Below are positions 1 to 7,261 of a stretch of 11,190 nucleotides of DNA, in pieces. Every line of letters starts with the position of its first letter. Position 1 is the first letter of the stretch. The translations under genes and the position numbers were made by a program. The stretch comes from Bacteroidales bacterium UBA5226 (GTDB taxonomy: Bacteria > Bacteroidota > Bacteroidia > Bacteroidales > UBA932): positions 1-11,190 of the forward strand of contig DHUU01000011.1 of assembly GCA_002409325.1 (NCBI GenBank), in the 5' to 3' direction. Below the pieces are notes generated by a model, which was not told where the DNA came from, ran no database searches, and saw only the letters and a program-made list of their open reading frames with translations.

Positions 1-1
1 A

Positions 2-214
2 TACGAGGCAGACCGCATAGGCCTCTATATCATGGCACTGGCTGGTTACGACATTTATCAGACCCCTTTGTTCTGGGAAAAAATGATGGGAGATGAGAAA
101 TCATCCTCCTTCGATTTTCTGAGCACACACCCGTCAGATGTTAAACGGATTGCCGCTATATCCGAAAGCCTTGACGAGGCTGCAAAATACTACCGGGACC
201 CGGAGTTTAAATGA
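2..214 (+). CDS. M48-family metalloprotease, C-terminal fragment
   Basis: This is the last 70 codons of a gene that begins before the window; the frame is open from base 2 and ends with TGA. The first residues read YEADRIGLYIMALAGYD. EADRIG fits the conserved ExxxD segment of M48 zinc peptidases, where the Glu is the third zinc ligand, downstream of the HExxH helix that would lie outside the window. The later FLSTHPSDVKRI is the typical C-terminal signature of the BepA/LoiP/Oma1-like group ('HP' followed by an Arg/Ile-rich helix). Such proteins act in the periplasm or on membranes in envelope protein quality control. The gene converges on fhs with only 7 bases between the stop codons. No terminator hairpin is visible there. 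The family call is good; the exact subgroup cannot be fixed without the N-terminus. Confidence 0.85.
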   Translation, partial: YEADRIGLYIMALAGYDIYQTPLFWEKMMGDEKSSSFDFLSTHPSDVKRIAAISESLDEAAKYYRDPEFK

Positions 215-221
215 GGTCGTT

Positions 222-1889
222 CTAGCTTAGGCCCGTAATCACACCGCCGTTGATATCCATAAACACGGCCTGCGGTCGTTTGGGAAGGCCGGGCATTCGT
301 AATATATCCCCGGCAATGGCTACAATCATACCGGCTCCGTTGTTTATAACCAGATCGTGGATATTCATTTCAAAATCGCGGGCAACCCCGTATGCCTTGG
401 GATCGGTAGAGAAAGAATATTGTGTCTTGGCAATGCAGACCGGATAATAACCCAGTCCCAGTTCCCGGATCTTTTCCATGCTTTCCCTGGCCTTTTCATA
501 ATAAAACACATTGTGTGCCCCGTAAATATTGTGAGCAATACTCCAGATCTTCTGCTCCACGGTATCGCTATCCCGGTAAGTGAACGCAAGCGGTTCGGAT
601 GGTTTTTCCTCTATGGTCTGCACTACAGTCTCGGCCAGCGTTGCTGCTCCCCGTGCTCCTAGTGCATAGGCATCGTTCACCGCAAAAGCCACACCCAGTT
701 CCTTACAACGTTTCCGCACCAGGGTGATTTCTTCTTCTGTATCGGATCCGTACCGGTTTAAAGTTACTACAATATTCTGACCAAAGGACCGGAGGTTGGC
801 AACATGTTTGTCCAGATTGGCCAAACCCTTCACCACGCTTTCCGGGTTCTTTTCAATCAAACTGGAAAGGTCCTGTCCTCCGTGCATTTTCAGTCCCTGC
901 AGCGTTGCTACCAAAACAGTCAGTTTGGGTTGCAAGCCAGCTTTGCGGCATTTGATGTTAAAAAATTTCTCAGCCCCAAGATCGGCTCCAAACCCGGCCT
1001 CGGTCACCACATAATCTGCATATGTCATGGCCATCTTGGTGGCCACCATTGAATTGCACCCGTGGGCAATGTTTGCGAACGGGCCCCCGTGCACAAAAGC
1101 CGGAGTGCCCTCCAGGGTCTGCACCAGGTTGGGGTGAATAGCATCTTTGAGCAGAATGGTTATGGCACCGGCCACACCCAGGTTGTCTACATAAAAAGGG
1201 GATCCGTCGTGGGCATACCCCAGAATAATGCGTCCGATCTTTTGTTTCAGGTCCTCCAGATCTCTGGACAGGCAAAGGATGGCCATGATTTCAGATGCGG
1301 CCGTTATGTCAAATCCCGTAGCACGGGTTATGCCGTTGCTTATGCCTCCCACCCCCGAGATAATGGCCCGCAGGGTACGGTCGTTCACATCCAGCACCCT
1401 CTTCCAGGCAATCTCCCTCAGGCATAAACCGTTTTTCTGGTTGTGGAACAGATAGTTCTCCAGCAAAGCCGAGATCATGTTGTTTGCCGCTGTTACGGCA
1501 TGGAAATCCCCTGTAAAGTGCAGGTTGATGTCTTCCATGGGGACCACCTGCGCATAACCGCCTCCGGCCGCCCCGCCCTTCATTCCGAAACAGGGCCCAA
1601 GTGAAGGCTCGCGCAATGCAACAATCGCTTTTTTGCCTATATGGTTCAGCCCCATGGACAGGCCAATGGAAACCGTTGTTTTTCCCACGCCGGCCTTAGT
1701 CGGTGTAATGGCTGTGACCAGGATCAGATTGCTGTCTTTTACCTTTTCTTCATCTATATGGCCGGCAGGAACTTTTGCCATGTGATTTCCGTACAGACTC
1801 AAATCATCACAGGAAATCCCGGCACCGGATGCCACGTCTCTGATATCCAGCATCTGGTATTGATGGGAAATTTCAATATCTGTTTTCAT
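222..1889 (-). CDS. fhs: Formate-tetrahydrofolate ligase
   Basis: The gene makes a 555-residue protein, the normal full length for this family, that ligates formate to tetrahydrofolate with ATP to give 10-formyl-THF in the cytoplasm. This feeds purine and initiator-tRNA formylation, or runs in reverse in fermenters. The P-loop TPTKAGVGKTT is at residues 62-72. The family block from EPSLGP (94-99) through GMKGGAAGGGYAQVVPMEDINLHFTGD follows to about residue 128. GGPFANIAHGCNS is at 268-280 and PGLPKRPQA near 533-541. The ATG start gives the usual N-terminus and nothing plausible lies upstream. It sits 57 bases downstream of the M6 protease gene; I find no convincing promoter in that gap, so it may be read from its own unrecognised promoter or by readthrough. 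No folD or other C1 gene is in the window. Confidence 0.97.
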   Translation of the reverse strand: MKTDIEISHQYQMLDIRDVASGAGISCDDLSLYGNHMAKVPAGHIDEEKVKDSNLILVTAITPTKAGVGKTTVSIGLSMGLNHIGKKAIVALREPSLGPCFGMKGGAAGGGYAQVVPMEDINLHFTGDFHAVTAANNMISALLENYLFHNQKNGLCLREIAWKRVLDVNDRTLRAIISGVGGISNGITRATGFDITAASEIMAILCLSRDLEDLKQKIGRIILGYAHDGSPFYVDNLGVAGAITILLKDAIHPNLVQTLEGTPAFVHGGPFANIAHGCNSMVATKMAMTYADYVVTEAGFGADLGAEKFFNIKCRKAGLQPKLTVLVATLQGLKMHGGQDLSSLIEKNPESVVKGLANLDKHVANLRSFGQNIVVTLNRYGSDTEEEITLVRKRCKELGVAFAVNDAYALGARGAATLAETVVQTIEEKPSEPLAFTYRDSDTVEQKIWSIAHNIYGAHNVFYYEKARESMEKIRELGLGYYPVCIAKTQYSFSTDPKAYGVARDFEMNIHDLVINNGAGMIVAIAGDILRMPGLPKRPQAVFMDINGGVITGLS

Positions 1890-1946
1890 ATCACTATGGT
1901 TTTTCCAAAAAATTCAAAAATCCGCTATATGCAGAAACAGTGACGA

Positions 1947-4900
1947 TTATTTGCCTACAAGGATTTCCTTAACAATCGTCTGTGAGTGTGTTGCAAAGGT
2001 AAGAACCACCATGATGCTATGACTGCCTGCGGTCAGGGTAATGACATCTGTGGCACTGTGTGCCTGGCCATTGAAATACCATTGCACGACAGAGGGCCTT
2101 GTCACTCCTTCAACCAGCGGGGAGTCATTCAGTTCAAATCGGAAGATATCCCCCTCTTTATATGCTTTATCTGGATGCTTGATCATATAATATCCCGAGG
2201 AAAACAGCTGGTTATCCCTTGGCCCTAGTGTTGCGGAAACCATGATGTTGTGGTCCAGGTCATACTGTTCTTTCCAGTCGGTGGAAAATGCGCCTATTGT
2301 AAAGCGCGCATAACCGCCCATCGGAACCATGGGTCCGTCATCTGCCGCCAGAGGGTACGCAGAATCGCTCCCTTTAACATAATACCCGAATAGTACCTGT
2401 TTCCCGTCTGGAATAACCAGTTCCTGACCGCTCACATCTACATTCATCAGGGTCCCGAAAGACGGGTTGCTCACTACCTGGGTTAAAACATATTCCTGGT
2501 CTATGCATGCAAAAACACCCACTTCGAGGGCCGACGATCCGTTAACCAGGCAGGATATGGTATTAACCACATAACCGGCGTAGGGGGCCATGTCCTGAGC
2601 CGAGAAACCGACCGCTCCATATATGGTCTCTCCGGGATTTCCTGATCCGATATTCGTGGTCCAGAGCCCGTGCTTTTTGAGAACCCCGTTTCCGGGATTC
2701 ACCACAGGAATTATGGTAAAAAGGGCTGTGACCGCTCCGGACTGGTTTGCCGGAAACTGTCGCACTGCCTGATAATACCCTGTTTTAGAGGCCTGTATAA
2801 TAAAAGTTCCCGTCTTCCTGCTCACTGTGCTGAAGGTATATTCTCCCTCCTGATTTGTCACCACCGTAGTGATCAATGACCCCGTCTTAAGGGGAGAGGT
2901 CCTGAACGGTCCCTCCTGCTTAACCAACCCTGATGAATTGACCGGGCTGGTGGTAGCTGCCTCATCATAGAACAGGGACATGGTAACCCCGGCTACAGCC
3001 GCACCCTGCTCATCGGTCACCCTTCCGCTGAACGCTGTTTCCAGGATGGGAACCTCTTCTACCGTTGCCGATACCAGAATATTATAGTCCAGTGACCAGG
3101 GTTCAGTCAGTTTGGCAATAGCATCAGAAGCATATCCACCCATCGGAACCATGGGGCCTTCGTCTATGGCAATGGGATAGCCACTATCACTGTCTTTGAC
3201 ATAACATCCGATTTTCACCAGTTTCCCCTCGGGGATAATCAGTTCGTCTTCACTCACATCCACGGTCATCATGGTTCCAAAAACCGGGGTATTCACCTTA
3301 TGGTTCAGCACCACATCTGTTCCCATGGTTACAAAAATACCCGCTTCGGCAGCCGTGTTGCCGCTCAGCTGGAAGGATACGGTTTTAATCCTTTTCCCCT
3401 GGCATTGCACCAGTTCTTCTGCCGAAAATCCTACTGCCCCGTAAATGGTTCCTCCGGGCTCCCCAAACCCTACGCTACTTCCTTCCCATGCGTTGTGTTT
3501 CCTGAGGACATCACCTGTGATTTGCACCACCGGATACAGGGTGAAATTCACTTGAACAGTGCCGGGATTTATTCCACTGACTTCCTTTTCTGCCGTATGA
3601 TAATCCTGTTTGCTTACTGTTACAATATACCGGCCTGTAGCGGTCTCTGCTGTGAAAGTATAGGCCCCCTGGGCATTGGTTGTCACTTCCGTTATCTGTT
3701 CCAAAGCCCGTTTAGGCGAGGCTTTGATACTACCTGCTCCTGCAGGGTTTCCCTGCGGAGCGGCAGCCGGGGAAATACCGTCAGGCGCCCCATACGAAAG
3801 AATTACCGTGGCACCCGCCACCGGATTTCCCTCCGGATCAGAAACCACGCCATTGATTACCAGCTGATTGCTGTTAAAGATGGTAAAAGTCGCCCTGTCT
3901 CCGGTATTGACAATGTTTGTCAGATCTGTTCCGGTAGGGTTCCCGGCGTGATCAACGGCTGCAGGGGAGGAAGCCCCGGTAAAAGATGTGTTGTTTGTGC
4001 TGCCCGGGAAAGGCACCTGACTGTCATTCTGCACTGTAGATTCGGGATATACCGCTTCAACCAGGTCACAGCACTGGTGGGATGCATACGCATTGATGCC
4101 GTCCCAGTCGTTCCACCTGGCTGCTGCCGTTTTCCCTCCCACCAAATTATCCGATTTGTCTATATGATAAATAAGCAGCCCGGAAGGAATGAAGGCGTCA
4201 CACCCTGCATTCTTCCTGTATTCATAAAGAAAAGTTTCTCCCTCATTGGTTGTTTCGCTTACGTAACAGGAGTTTTCAAAGACAGGTTCCAGCGTATAAT
4301 CCCCTTCCTGTTCAATTACCCCGGGTTCATTGTCAAACCAGCCCAGCAGGTCCCGTTCAATGGAGTTCAGGTAAGGCGGTGTTCTGCCGTTGTTGTTATA
4401 ATTGCCGTTAGACATCAGGGAAAAGGATCCAAGGCCCCTTGCTTCTCCATTATCTTCATAGTCCGTGTCGTAAAAATCGGGCAACCCTATTACGTGCCCG
4501 AATTCATGGCAAAAGGTACCTATGCCGGCCATGGTGCTTCCTGAAGATCCCCTTAGTTCTGAAGAGCAGGCATAACTCCCGGTTTTTACACCGTCTACCG
4601 TTCTTTGATTGTATATTGACCAGGCATGGGGCCAGATGGTATTATCCGGACCGCCTTCTGCTTCGTTGTATCCTGCATAATAGATAAAAATATTATCTAT
4701 ATATCCGTCCCCGTCGTTGTCGTATTGAGAAAAATCAACTCCCAGCTGCTGGTCTGCCAGATCAACCGCTTCGGTCACCATTTCCCTGGGCCGTACATCA
4801 TCATCGTCAACATTGGCTCCGTAATATGCCATATTACGGGATAAAGTGACGGGGCCCACCACATCAAACTGAGGATTAAACGTTTCTGAAGAATTTTCGC

Positions 4901-5483
4901 GGAAATAATTCCAGGCAGAACCTGTGGCCCCGTTCTCGGCATAGCCGTCCAGGTTCAGCAGGTTGAAAAAATCACTCCGGGGACTTGCCGAGGTAAAGGT
5001 ATTATCGCTGAACTGTACCAAAATTACCAGGAACTTCTTGTTCCCCGAAGACATCGACCGCAAGGAACCCTGGGCAGCTGGAGCTGCCATATTCAACCTT
5101 GAGAAATGGCTCCTGCCGGCAAATATCCTGGAAAAATCCTCCCTTCGTGGCCTGGCCCGTTCAAAGGCGGCTGCAGGCGGGGTTATGGTGGAAAAGCCTT
5201 GAGGAGCTGTTGCCGGCCGCACCCGGTTTGTGGTGGCCTGAACCGCTCCCACAGAGGAGAATTGAGCCAGATAATAAAAACCATCGGCTCCCTGTTTTAC
5301 CAGACGTCCGCCGCTGGTAGTCCAGTTCAGGAATTCATCGCCGTGTTTCTGCAGGGTAATGACAGAACCGTCGGGTTGAGTAACTTGTATGGGGTAAGGA
5401 TAAGCCTTCACGGCATAGGCATGCTGGAAGAAACCGGCCAGCAGGCACGAGAACAGCAACACTATGGAAAAAATCTTTTTCAT
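1947..5483 (-). CDS. Secreted M6-family metalloprotease with duplicated C-terminal modules
   Basis: The product has 1178 residues. A signal peptide occupies about residues 1-24 (KK, hydrophobic core, HAYA cleavage). A propeptide-like region follows to about 145, then the peptidase domain (about 149-470). HEFGHVIGLPD at 326-336 gives the HExxHxxGxxD zinc site: H326, E327 as catalytic base, H330 and probably D336. M357 in SLMSNG may be the Met-turn. DNDGDGYID at 255-263 resembles a calcium-binding loop. After residue 540 come two copies of a pair of domains: a carboxypeptidase-regulatory-like beta domain (about 542-648 and 817-924) and a beta-sandwich module (about 658-808 and 933-1087). A PKD-like tail (about 1094-1178) ends the protein. 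I see no typical type IX secretion C-terminal signal. It probably degrades extracellular protein. The gene starts 6 bases after the lipoprotein gene and is probably co-transcribed with it. Confidence 0.92.
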   Translation of the reverse strand: MKKIFSIVLLFSCLLAGFFQHAYAVKAYPYPIQVTQPDGSVITLQKHGDEFLNWTTSGGRLVKQGADGFYYLAQFSSVGAVQATTNRVRPATAPQGFSTITPPAAAFERARPRREDFSRIFAGRSHFSRLNMAAPAAQGSLRSMSSGNKKFLVILVQFSDNTFTSASPRSDFFNLLNLDGYAENGATGSAWNYFRENSSETFNPQFDVVGPVTLSRNMAYYGANVDDDDVRPREMVTEAVDLADQQLGVDFSQYDNDGDGYIDNIFIYYAGYNEAEGGPDNTIWPHAWSIYNQRTVDGVKTGSYACSSELRGSSGSTMAGIGTFCHEFGHVIGLPDFYDTDYEDNGEARGLGSFSLMSNGNYNNNGRTPPYLNSIERDLLGWFDNEPGVIEQEGDYTLEPVFENSCYVSETTNEGETFLYEYRKNAGCDAFIPSGLLIYHIDKSDNLVGGKTAAARWNDWDGINAYASHQCCDLVEAVYPESTVQNDSQVPFPGSTNNTSFTGASSPAAVDHAGNPTGTDLTNIVNTGDRATFTIFNSNQLVINGVVSDPEGNPVAGATVILSYGAPDGISPAAAPQGNPAGAGSIKASPKRALEQITEVTTNAQGAYTFTAETATGRYIVTVSKQDYHTAEKEVSGINPGTVQVNFTLYPVVQITGDVLRKHNAWEGSSVGFGEPGGTIYGAVGFSAEELVQCQGKRIKTVSFQLSGNTAAEAGIFVTMGTDVVLNHKVNTPVFGTMMTVDVSEDELIIPEGKLVKIGCYVKDSDSGYPIAIDEGPMVPMGGYASDAIAKLTEPWSLDYNILVSATVEEVPILETAFSGRVTDEQGAAVAGVTMSLFYDEAATTSPVNSSGLVKQEGPFRTSPLKTGSLITTVVTNQEGEYTFSTVSRKTGTFIIQASKTGYYQAVRQFPANQSGAVTALFTIIPVVNPGNGVLKKHGLWTTNIGSGNPGETIYGAVGFSAQDMAPYAGYVVNTISCLVNGSSALEVGVFACIDQEYVLTQVVSNPSFGTLMNVDVSGQELVIPDGKQVLFGYYVKGSDSAYPLAADDGPMVPMGGYARFTIGAFSTDWKEQYDLDHNIMVSATLGPRDNQLFSSGYYMIKHPDKAYKEGDIFRFELNDSPLVEGVTRPSVVQWYFNGQAHSATDVITLTAGSHSIMVVLTFATHSQTIVKEILVGK
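2223..3035 (-). repeat. Internal duplication in M6 protease, copy 2
   Basis: This stretch encodes residues about 817-1087: FSGRVTDEQGAAVAGVTM, then LKKHGLW, TIYGAVGFSAQD, FGTLMNVDVS and GPMVPMGGYA, ending NIMVSATLGP. The order and spacing match copy 1, so the pair of domains was duplicated as one unit of roughly 270 residues. Divergence is clear in most positions, so the duplication is old, but the PMVPMGGY segment is unchanged in protein and nearly so in DNA. Confidence 0.85.
3060..3860 (-). repeat. Internal duplication in M6 protease, copy 1
   Basis: This stretch encodes residues about 542-808: a regulatory-like beta domain starting NGVVSDPEGNPVAGATV, then a module with LRKHNAW, TIYGAVGFSAEE, FGTMMTVDVS and GPMVPMGGYA, ending NILVSATVEE. 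It aligns in order with copy 2. The 17-base string cccatcggaaccatggg (+ strand) occurs at 3139-3155 here and at 2317-2333 in copy 2. Copy 1 has an Ala/Pro/Gly-rich loop at residues about 565-596 where copy 2 has an unrelated loop. Confidence 0.85.
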
Positions 5484-5489
5484 AACGCA

Positions 5490-5906
5490 TTAATAGTAAA
5501 CATAGTAACTGATCTCATTTTCCTGGTCCAGCAACAGCAACCGGTTGTCCTTTTTGCGGACGGCTGTGACCGTTTTAATACCCGGGGTGATGTTGTCAAT
5601 GCCATACACGGCGACATCAATGGTGAAAGTTGCCCCTTTTTGAACAGAGCGAGGAATGGATGCAATGGTCAGCACCTGTTTCTGATCGTAATTCTGGATC
5701 CTGAAACTGTAATGTGTTTCATAGGAAAGTATACTCCACTGATCTTGATACTGCCTGTATGAGAACAGGGTGGCGGTTTTATTATACACGCCATAAGCCT
5801 GGTAATCGGGCAGATTGTCAATGTCCACCTGGTCTTTTGGAGTACAGGCGGCAAAAAATACAGTGAGAAGCGTTAAGGTAAGGTGGCGGGAGATCGCTTT
5901 TTTCAT
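5490..5906 (-). CDS. Small predicted lipoprotein of unknown function
   Basis: I do not recognise the family. With the ATG at 5904-5906 the product has 138 residues and begins MKKAISRHLTLTLLTVFFAAC, a basic N-terminus, hydrophobic core and lipobox-like FAAC with the acylated Cys at 21. A longer open frame runs to 5987, but its first 14 residues would be coded by the tRNA-Leu gene, so that start is rejected. The mature part (about 118 residues) is rich in Tyr and polar residues, has alternating short hydrophobic stretches suggesting beta strands, and ends NEISYYVYY. It has no other cysteine. It lies 38 bases after tRNA-Leu and 6 bases before the M6 protease gene, so it is probably co-expressed with the protease as a periplasmic or surface partner. 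That role is inference from position only. Confidence 0.75.
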   Translation of the reverse strand: MKKAISRHLTLTLLTVFFAACTPKDQVDIDNLPDYQAYGVYNKTATLFSYRQYQDQWSILSYETHYSFRIQNYDQKQVLTIASIPRSVQKGATFTIDVAVYGIDNITPGIKTVTAVRKKDNRLLLLDQENEISYYVYY

Positions 5907-5944
5907 GCGGAGGGCTTTTGAGATAATACTTGGGAGCCAATTTG

Positions 5945-6030
5945 TGCTCGGGACGGGAATCGAACCCGTACGGACATTACTGTCCACAGGATTTTAAGTC
6001 CTGCGTGTCTACCTATTCCACCACCCGAGC
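5945..6030 (-). tRNA. tRNA-Leu (anticodon TAA)
   Basis: On the - strand the acceptor stem GCTCGGG pairs with CCCGAGC, followed by discriminator A; CCA is not encoded. The D-arm region reads GGTGGAATAGGTAGACAC, typical of bacterial tRNA-Leu. The anticodon stem is CAGGA/TCCTG with loop CTTAAAA, giving anticodon TAA (+ strand 5994-5996), which reads UUA. The long variable arm (GGACAGTAATGTCC) marks a class II tRNA, and the T-arm carries GGTTCGATTCC. The gene lies downstream of the terminator that follows tRNA-Gly. I see no clear promoter of its own in the short space available. Confidence 0.97.
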
Positions 6031-6053
6031 AGCCTATATCAAGCGGTACCTTT

Positions 6054-6079
6054 AAAAAAACCTCTCGCCGGGAGAGGTT
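6054..6079 (-). terminator. Rho-independent terminator after tRNA-Gly
   Basis: Read on the - strand, AACCTCTC and GAGAGGTT form an 8-bp stem around loop CCGGC, running straight into a T tract (the A run at + strand 6054-6060). The T tract is only on the 3' side for - strand transcription, so it acts in that direction. It starts 4 bases after the 3' end of tRNA-Gly. Confidence 0.85.
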
Positions 6080-6082
6080 CTG

Positions 6083-6155
6083 AGCGGAAAACGAGATTCG
6101 AACTCGCGACCCTAACCTTGGCAAGGTTATGCTCTACCAACTGAGCTATTTCCGC
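6083..6155 (-). tRNA. tRNA-Gly (anticodon GCC)
   Basis: On the - strand the acceptor GCGGAAA pairs with TTTCCGC, with discriminator T as expected for tRNA-Gly; CCA is not encoded. The D-arm is AGCTCAGTTGGTAGAGCA. The anticodon stem TAACC/GGTTA encloses loop TTGCCAA, anticodon GCC (+ strand 6120-6122). The T-arm is GCGAGTTCGAATCTCGT. The length is 73 bases. A matching promoter lies just upstream and a terminator just downstream, so it can be a one-gene transcription unit. Confidence 0.97.
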
Positions 6156-6175
6156 ATTAAATGCAAATAGGAATG

Positions 6176-6205
6176 CAAAGTTAGCGTTTTTTTTCTCCTG
6201 ACAAA
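6176..6205 (-). promoter_or_regulatory. Bacteroidota-type promoter for tRNA-Gly
   Basis: On the - strand TAACTTTG (6176-6183) is a full match to the -7 box TAnnTTTG, and TTTG (6202-6205) lies 18 bases upstream as the -33 box; the usual spacing is about 19-21. Transcription would begin a short leader upstream of the tRNA 5' end at 6155. The -33 call is less secure because it sits at the end of a long T run. Confidence 0.65.
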
Positions 6206-6219
6206 AAAAATACGAGTCT

Positions 6220-7251
6220 TTAGAGCAGTCCGCCCTGGAACTGTTCCAGGAATCTTACATCATTCTCAAAATACAGTCGCAGGTCCCTGACCTGCCACTT
6301 AAGCATGGCTATGCGTTCCACCCCCATGCCAAACGCAAAGCCAGTATATTTTTCCGGGTCTATACCCGATGCTTTCAATACGTTGGGATCTACCATCCCT
6401 GCACCCATGATCTCCAGCCACCCTGTATTTTTGCATATATTGCACCCCGTTCCGCCGCAAATATTGCAATTCACATCAACTTCTGCAGAGGGTTCGGTAA
6501 AGGGAAAATACGACGGCCTCAGACGGATCCTGGCGGAAGAGCCGAACATTTCGCCGGCAAAAACCAGTATAGATTGTTTCAGGTCTGCAAAAGACACGTT
6601 TTCATCTATATACAACCCTTCTACCTGGTGAAAAATGCAGTGTGCCCGGGCCGATATGGCCTCGTTGCGGAAGACCCTGCCGGGGCAGACTACCCGGATG
6701 GGTGGTTTTTGTTTTTCCATGGTCCGCACCTGAACCGAACTGGTTTGGGTGCGCAGCAGCACCGGATTGTCACTCTGGCCATTGATAAAGAAGGTATCCT
6801 GCATATCCCTTGCCGGGTGGTCCGGGGGGAAATTCAGGGCACTGAAAACATGCCAGTCATCTTCAATTTCTGGCCCTTCTTCCACTGAAAAACCCATTTT
6901 TCTGAAAATATCGAGGATCTCGCGCTGGGCAATAGCTATGGGATGCCGTGACCCCATATTCAGAAGATCGGCCGGTTTTGTCAGATCATCGGCGGAGGAT
7001 TGTAAGGGCGCGGTTCCGGCAAGACGTTCTTTTTGCTCATTAATGACCTGCTGAACCTGGTTCTTTAAAAGGTTTAGTTTTTTCCCCAGTTCCTTTTTTC
7101 CTTGCGGCTCAACGTTCCTGAAATCTTCAAAGAGGCCGGTAAGGATCCCTTTCCTGCCCAGCATGCGTACGCGAAAAGCTTCGACCTCGGCCTGGGTTTT
7201 TGCCTGAAACCCTTCCAATTCTTTGATCAAATTATCTATGATATCCCGCAT
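6220..7251 (-). CDS. pheS: Phenylalanine-tRNA ligase alpha subunit
   Basis: The product (343 residues, normal length) is the catalytic alpha subunit of the alpha2-beta2 enzyme that charges tRNA-Phe in the cytoplasm. The N-terminal coiled-coil arm that contacts tRNA spans about residues 1-90. The class II core begins near 100 with HPIAIAQREILDIF. GPEIEDDWHVFSALNFP is at 126-142, motif 2 (FRNEAISARAHCIFHQVEG) at 194-212, and motif 3 (GFAFGMGVERIAML) at 304-317. Cys262, 265, 270 and 273 in CNICGGTGCNIC form a CxxC pair that may bind a metal, as seen in many PheS sequences. The ATG start lies 10 bases after the M55 gene, so the two are probably co-transcribed. The beta subunit gene pheT is not in the window, so pheS and pheT are not adjacent downstream here, a split that is usual in Bacteroidota. 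Confidence 0.98.
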   Translation of the reverse strand: MRDIIDNLIKELEGFQAKTQAEVEAFRVRMLGRKGILTGLFEDFRNVEPQGKKELGKKLNLLKNQVQQVINEQKERLAGTAPLQSSADDLTKPADLLNMGSRHPIAIAQREILDIFRKMGFSVEEGPEIEDDWHVFSALNFPPDHPARDMQDTFFINGQSDNPVLLRTQTSSVQVRTMEKQKPPIRVVCPGRVFRNEAISARAHCIFHQVEGLYIDENVSFADLKQSILVFAGEMFGSSARIRLRPSYFPFTEPSAEVDVNCNICGGTGCNICKNTGWLEIMGAGMVDPNVLKASGIDPEKYTGFAFGMGVERIAMLKWQVRDLRLYFENDVRFLEQFQGGLL

Positions 7252-7261
7252 TATCTGTTAA

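Noticed and set aside
1890..1946. Promoter for fhs in the gap after the M6 gene
   Set aside because: GATTTTTG on the - strand is one base from TAnnTTTG, but no -33 TTTG lies at a workable distance, so it is not called.
3300..4544. 414-codon open frame on the + strand inside the M6 protease gene
   Set aside because: It lies wholly antisense to a protein with a clear signal peptide, zinc site and domain order. Its translation is rich in Cys, Arg and Gly without recognisable motifs, as expected for a shadow frame.
5490..5987. Longer, 165-residue version of the lipoprotein
   Set aside because: Its added N-terminus overlaps the tRNA-Leu gene and would bury the signal peptide inside the protein; the ATG at 5906 gives a normal lipoprotein.
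6203..6210. T tract on the - strand after pheS as a terminator
   Set aside because: No hairpin directly precedes it; it fits better as part of the upstream region of the tRNA-Gly promoter.
6234..6250. 17-base palindrome cctggaactgttccagg, considered as a pheS terminator or operator
   Set aside because: It falls in the last codons of pheS, coding the usual LEQFQ ending, and the T run lies more than 20 bases further on, too far for a terminator stem. It is most simply a codon coincidence.
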